10,921 bases of DNA from Alphaproteobacteria bacterium UBA1908. GTDB taxonomy: Bacteria > Pseudomonadota > Alphaproteobacteria > Caedimonadales > UBA1908. The notes under the pieces are model-generated. The model had not been told where the DNA came from, did not search any database, and saw only the letters and a program-made list of their open reading frames with translations. The DNA lies in NCBI GenBank assembly GCA_002337525.1, contig DDGG01000023.1:1-10921 (forward strand), in the 5' to 3' direction. The translations under genes and the position numbers were made by a program. Below are positions 7,236 to 10,921 of the stretch, piece by piece; position 1 is the stretch's first letter; each line of letters begins with the position of its first letter.

Positions 7236-8480
7236 ATGATAAAAGCGACCCCTTATGAAAAAGCAATTTGGAGATCCTGGTCATATAATCGGAATGATCC
7301 TTCTCTTGTTTTGAATTATGCTTTTAATTTAGAAGGAGAAGTTGATGATAAATGGGTTCAGGAAACCTTAGCAGAATATGTTACAAAACATAATCCTGTG
7401 ATGGGTCTCAGATTCGTTGAATGCAATGAATCCTTAATGCGTGATGTGAGAAAGGATAAATCTGCTATCCTTGAGAACGTTGAAGCAACTCAAGATGATT
7501 TGGAGAATTTGGTAAAAACTTTTTTCTCAATTCCGCTAGACCTCTCTGAGGGGCCACTCTATCATTTTAAGCTCTTTCGTCTCAATAAAAATCATCATAT
7601 TTTGGCTTTGAAATTTTCACATATTATCTTTGATGGATGCAGTTATAAAGATTTATGTGACTTTATGAAGAGTCGTATTGAGGGCAGCACGACAACTCCT
7701 TTAAAAGCTTTTAACCAAACAATAAAATCATCTGAAGCAGATTTTTCTTATTGGAAAAGTACTCTTGAAAGGAGTGAGGCAACACAAGATCTCAATTTCA
7801 TTGACCCCTCAGTGACAAAATTTACAGATCACACTATAGAAATATCAGGAAGAGAATTTAGGAAACTTAATAAGTTTTTGAAGGATTACTCCTTAACACT
7901 TTTTCAATATATCACGTCAATCACGCATATTTTGATTAATAAATATAATCAGGCTGGACAAGATACTGTGACGCTTATAGGGCATACTCTTAACGCTTCA
8001 CCTCATAAAGACAGACCAGGGTGTTATACTAATCTTAATCCTCTTTTTATTCCTTATTCCCAAACGCAGACTCCTCTCGAAATTTTTCAGACTGTTAAAG
8101 AATTAAGAACGTCTGCAAAGCTTCATCAGCAAGTGCCTTATATTGATATTCTACCTCTTATAAGAGCCAAAATGCGTGATTTTGGTTTTTTTAACATTTT
8201 TATTAACCATTCTCCCGGGCTTGTTAATTTTGACTCTTTGCCTGTTAAAGGGGGAGAATCGTCTATTTTATTAGGGCCGACTACAGAAGGCGCTTACAAA
8301 TTTGGTGTGATTTATAGTGTTTCCAACAACAAAATCAAAATTCAGCTTAATGTACGGGGTGTAACTTCTCCGCAACTTGAAGAAATTAGCTATAACTTTC
8401 TAAATCTGTGTCAAGAAACGTTAAAGAATCTGCACAAACCAGTTTCAGATATAAATCTAGAAGCAAAGTATAAAATAATT
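7236..8480 (+). other. NRPS condensation domain with a degenerate first His
   Basis: About 415 residues of the chloramphenicol-acetyltransferase-like fold. The HHxxxDG motif reads SHIIFDG: the first His is Ser, but the catalytic second His129 and Asp133-Gly134 are kept. A YTNLNPLFIP stretch matches the later conserved C-domain region (normally GxFVNTLPLR). Being N-terminal, it could acylate glycine with a fatty or polyketide acyl group. Activity is likely because the second His is the essential one in the family. Confidence 0.82.
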
Positions 8481-10921
8481 AAAGGTCCTCGAAAGGTATT
8501 AAAGGGAACTATTGTTGACCTTCTTCAAAAAAGCTTCAGAAAAAATGAAACAAAAGAGGCTTTAATTTTTCAGGATCAAAAATATACCTATGCTGATTTA
8601 AGGCTGAAAGTTAATAAGGTTATAGGAGCCATTCAAGGTTTTCTTCAAGGTGTTGAAAGGCCTACTATTGGACTTTATCTAACAAGAAATGAGAATCTTC
8701 TATTTAGTATTCTTGGGTCCATTTTTGGAGGGTACTGTTTTGTTCCGCTTGATCCTTCTTATCCTCGAAAACGCCTGAAATACATGATTGATTCAGCCAA
8801 TCTGGATCTTATTTTGTCAGATACAGAGGCCTTATCCCAAAAGAATATTTTAGAAGAGATTGGAACGAGGGTTGTCAATCTTGATAACGCGAAACATATA
8901 GAACACACAAAAGAATTTTTTGCGACGGTAAAGCCGTCAAAAGATATTAGGCAGTATATTCTTTTTACTTCTGGATCCACAGGATCACCAAAAGGAGTCA
9001 TTTTGACTCAAAGGAATTTATACAATTTTATAATAGGGATGATGGATTTAGAGATATGTGGTGCAGGTGATTATCTTCTTGCGTTAACATCTCAAAATTT
9101 TGATATCTCTCTTTTAGAGCTATTGCTCCCACTTGCAGTAGGTGGAACCGTCGATATTGCAGCATCAAATATAGTCGATAATGCTTCAAAGCTAATCCAA
9201 TACATTGAGAACCATCCTGTAACATGTATACAGGCGACGCCTGCGACATGGGAAATGTTAAGGCAACTGGACTGGAGGCCAGGTAAAAAACTGATCCTTC
9301 TTTCCGGAGGGGAAAATATATCTTCAGATCTTGCTGATTTTCTTTTGGAACAGGGGCACACCTTATATAATATGTATGGTCCAACTGAAGCGACAATTTG
9401 GTCTTCCAGTGCTCCTATCATTGACAGTCATAAAATTTCTATTGGTTTACCGATTGTTAATACTGATTTTCTTATTTTGGACGAGGATAATAACCCCTGC
9501 CCATTGGGGGGTGAAGGTCACTTGTGGATTGCTGGGGAAGGGCTGGCAGAAGGTTATTTAAGTGTCGATCATAACAAAAGTTTTTCCACTCTTCCAAATG
9601 TAGGAAAAGCCTATAAGACAGGTGATATCGTTCGTCATTATGGTCAAGGATATATAAAATACATTAGACGCTCTGACACTCAGCTAAAAGTTCGCGGTCA
9701 CCGTATTGAACTGGAAGAAATAAAGGCCAAACTTAGGGAAGTTTCTGGCTTTTCCAGCTTTTTTGTTGTCGTCAGACCAAAACCTGAACCACACCTTATG
9801 GCTTTTATTCAAACAGAAGAAAACCTGGATCAGGAAAATATCCTTGATCAATTATCTTTATATCTTCCTGAATATATGCTTCCGCAAAGAGTGATTCGGT
9901 TAAAGAAAATACCTCAAACACTTAATAGAAAAGTTGATTTTAAAAAACTTCAATCTCTTCCTGTTAATGAAATTATCAAGACTTATGGTTTTTCTGATTA
10001 TCAAACACCTCGAATGTTAAAATTAGATTATCATGAAGAGGTTACTCTTCAGAAGCTTTTTTCTGAGGCCACTGGCGTCTCTATTGAACCAAAAGATTTT
10101 GATAAACCATTTGGGTATTTGGGTCTTAATTCGATTAGTTTTAATAAGCTCTCAAAAATTATAGATCAAAGATTAGATATTGAAATAAATCCTTACGAGT
10201 TTTATAAACATAACTCTTTCAAAAAGCTTTTAAATTATTTGGAAGGAAAGAAAGTTACGTCAGAATCTTTAACTGATATACGGTCTGATTCTCCTGAAAA
10301 AGATGCTGTTTCTGTCGTGGGGGGATCTGGTATCTTTGCGAACTATCGTAATATTTCAGAGTTTTGGGAAGGTATTTCCAATGGCGTGGACTCGATTTCA
10401 TACTCTGGGCGTTCATCACTAAAATCAAACTTTAAATCAGGATTTATTGAAAATCCCGGAGAATTTGATCCCGACTTTTTCCATATTTCACCTTTGGAAG
10501 CTGGCTCAATGGACCCCCAGCAAAGGCTTCTTCTTCAGGAATCCTGGAAAACAATTGAAGACGCGGGAATTAATCCAGAGTCTTTGAATCATAAACGTGT
10601 CGGAGTTTATGTAGCTGTGACTGGTCATGATTACCATTCTCTTCAGGTTTCGAACTTACATGAAACACCCTATACCCTTTCTGGTTTGTCAGGAGCCGTT
10701 TTATCAAATCGCATTTCTCACTTTTTTAATTGGTCTGGTCCATCTGTTACGATTGACACAGCCTGTTCAGGATCTCTTGTTGCTTTGACAAAAGCCTATC
10801 ATGACTTAAGAAATAATCTTGTTGATTATGCGTTGGTAGGTGCCGCTAATATTATCCTGGATCAGGAGTTTTGTGAGGCTTTGATCAAAGGCAATTTCCT
10901 TTCCCCTGATTATCGTTGTGC
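7236..10921 (+). CDS. Hybrid NRPS-PKS, C-A(Gly)-carrier-KS, 3' end outside window
   Basis: Cytoplasmic megasynthase inserting an amino acid and handing it to a polyketide module; 1228 codons plus two bases are open to the edge. Domains: condensation about 1-415 (His129, Asp133, motif SHIIFDG), adenylation 425-905, carrier 930-1008 (Ser966), KS from 1021 (Cys1177) cut before its histidines. The adenylation pocket reads DILQLGMIWK by eye, almost identical to the classical glycine code. The ATG at 7236 is the first ATG after an in-frame stop at 7200; the C domain begins at once (TPYEKAIW). No good ribosome site precedes it, and the only other in-frame option is a TTG at 7224. The gene diverges from the exporter-PKS operon and very likely works on the same product. 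Whether the N-terminal C domain loads a starter acyl group or takes a chain from an upstream protein cannot be told. Confidence 0.94.
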   Translation, partial: MIKATPYEKAIWRSWSYNRNDPSLVLNYAFNLEGEVDDKWVQETLAEYVTKHNPVMGLRFVECNESLMRDVRKDKSAILENVEATQDDLENLVKTFFSIPLDLSEGPLYHFKLFRLNKNHHILALKFSHIIFDGCSYKDLCDFMKSRIEGSTTTPLKAFNQTIKSSEADFSYWKSTLERSEATQDLNFIDPSVTKFTDHTIEISGREFRKLNKFLKDYSLTLFQYITSITHILINKYNQAGQDTVTLIGHTLNASPHKDRPGCYTNLNPLFIPYSQTQTPLEIFQTVKELRTSAKLHQQVPYIDILPLIRAKMRDFGFFNIFINHSPGLVNFDSLPVKGGESSILLGPTTEGAYKFGVIYSVSNNKIKIQLNVRGVTSPQLEEISYNFLNLCQETLKNLHKPVSDINLEAKYKIIKGPRKVLKGTIVDLLQKSFRKNETKEALIFQDQKYTYADLRLKVNKVIGAIQGFLQGVERPTIGLYLTRNENLLFSILGSIFGGYCFVPLDPSYPRKRLKYMIDSANLDLILSDTEALSQKNILEEIGTRVVNLDNAKHIEHTKEFFATVKPSKDIRQYILFTSGSTGSPKGVILTQRNLYNFIIGMMDLEICGAGDYLLALTSQNFDISLLELLLPLAVGGTVDIAASNIVDNASKLIQYIENHPVTCIQATPATWEMLRQLDWRPGKKLILLSGGENISSDLADFLLEQGHTLYNMYGPTEATIWSSSAPIIDSHKISIGLPIVNTDFLILDEDNNPCPLGGEGHLWIAGEGLAEGYLSVDHNKSFSTLPNVGKAYKTGDIVRHYGQGYIKYIRRSDTQLKVRGHRIELEEIKAKLREVSGFSSFFVVVRPKPEPHLMAFIQTEENLDQENILDQLSLYLPEYMLPQRVIRLKKIPQTLNRKVDFKKLQSLPVNEIIKTYGFSDYQTPRMLKLDYHEEVTLQKLFSEATGVSIEPKDFDKPFGYLGLNSISFNKLSKIIDQRLDIEINPYEFYKHNSFKKLLNYLEGKKVTSESLTDIRSDSPEKDAVSVVGGSGIFANYRNISEFWEGISNGVDSISYSGRSSLKSNFKSGFIENPGEFDPDFFHISPLEAGSMDPQQRLLLQESWKTIEDAGINPESLNHKRVGVYVAVTGHDYHSLQVSNLHETPYTLSGLSGAVLSNRISHFFNWSGPSVTIDTACSGSLVALTKAYHDLRNNLVDYALVGAANIILDQEFCEALIKGNFLSPDYRC
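8508..9950 (+). other. NRPS adenylation domain, predicted glycine-activating
   Basis: Activates an amino acid as its AMP ester. Core motifs are in order: YTYADL, the P-loop-like TSGSTGSPKG (579-587), FDIS (622-625), NMYGPTEATIW (712-722), YKTGD, the QLKVRGHRIELEEI segment and NRKVDF with Lys899. By-eye alignment to GrsA/EntF gives pocket residues Asp623, Ile624, Leu627, Gln666, Leu689, Gly691, Met713, Ile721, Trp722 and Lys899. That reads DILQLGMIWK, the glycine type (known consensus DILQLGLIWK). No epimerase or methyltransferase is inserted, as expected for achiral glycine. Confidence 0.85.
10023..10259 (+). other. Carrier domain (PCP) for the activated glycine
   Basis: Four-helix carrier with the site LGLNSIS; Ser966 is the attachment residue. 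The usual Asp or His before the Ser is Asn, and the motif resembles an ACP more than the GGxS form of NRPS carriers. This is common in hybrid NRPS-PKS lines where the partner is a KS. Confidence 0.8.
10296..10921 (+). other. PKS domain: ketosynthase (partial) accepting the glycyl chain
   Basis: N-terminal half of a KS from Asp1023 onward. It has AGSMDPQQRLLLQ, the nucleophile Cys1177 in DTACSGS and LSPDYRC at the edge. The opening motif is unusual, VSVVGGSGIFANY instead of the common IAIIGMSGRFPGA. The two histidines and everything after them are outside the window. Confidence 0.9.

Noticed and set aside
9028..9421. Minus-strand ORFs of 122 and 109 codons
   Set aside because: Both are shadows opposite the adenylation domain core motifs, with no start signals and no recognisable family.
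1..10921. Terminal inverted repeats of 23 bp as the ends of a transposon or other mobile element
   Set aside because: Both copies are in-frame coding sequence of a conserved KS motif inside larger domains, with no transposase and no target duplication visible. Shared KS sequence explains them better.
1..10921. tRNA, rRNA, CRISPR array or insertion sequence
   Set aside because: Nearly all sequence is accounted for by three intact reading frames. No regularly spaced repeats or transposase motifs were seen.

Overview
The window is the centre of a modular polyketide/non-ribosomal-peptide biosynthetic locus in an AT-rich bacterium; hand-counted 60-base lines run from about 27 to 45 % G+C. Nearly every base codes. 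There are two very large, divergently transcribed megasynthase genes, both cut by the window edges. A drug-efflux-type MFS transporter gene lies between them, together with one 218-bp intergenic promoter region. The organism cannot be named from the sequence. The low G+C, AT-less PKS modules and Tet/Bcr-like exporter would suit a host-associated Gram-negative bacterium, but that is inference only.

Left part (minus strand, 5765 down to 1): the first 1921 codons of a trans-AT (AT-less) polyketide synthase, read without a stop. Domain order is KR-ACP-KS-KR-ACP-KS(partial). No acyltransferase domain follows the complete KS. A typical KS-to-next-domain linker with a VPEYRF-type motif stands there instead, so malonyl units must be supplied in trans by an enzyme encoded elsewhere. 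The protein begins directly with a KR, so its first module is split and the matching KS must sit at the C-terminus of another protein.

Middle (minus strand, 7017 to 5767): a 416-residue, 12-TM DHA1-type MFS exporter. Its stop codon is one base from the PKS start, so the two genes form a tightly coupled operon. Exporter and PKS probably act together, with the transporter secreting the product or protecting the producer. The intergenic region (7018-7235) holds a good extended -10 promoter for this operon, a possible overlapping promoter for the opposite strand, a 10-bp palindrome and two competing inverted repeats in the predicted leader of the exporter mRNA.

Right part (plus strand, 7236 to the end): the first 1228 codons of a hybrid NRPS-PKS with domain order C-A-carrier-KS(partial). 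By-eye alignment of the adenylation pocket gives DILQLGMIWK, essentially the classical glycine code, so this protein probably inserts glycine and passes it to a polyketide module. Together the two megasynthases predict a glycine-containing polyketide with at least two beta-hydroxyl groups from this section.

The first 23 and last 23 bases of the window are exact reverse complements. They encode the same KS stretch (LSPDYRC region) at the same codon phase in the two genes. The most likely explanation is that the window is an assembly contig that stopped at a repeated KS sequence on both sides.
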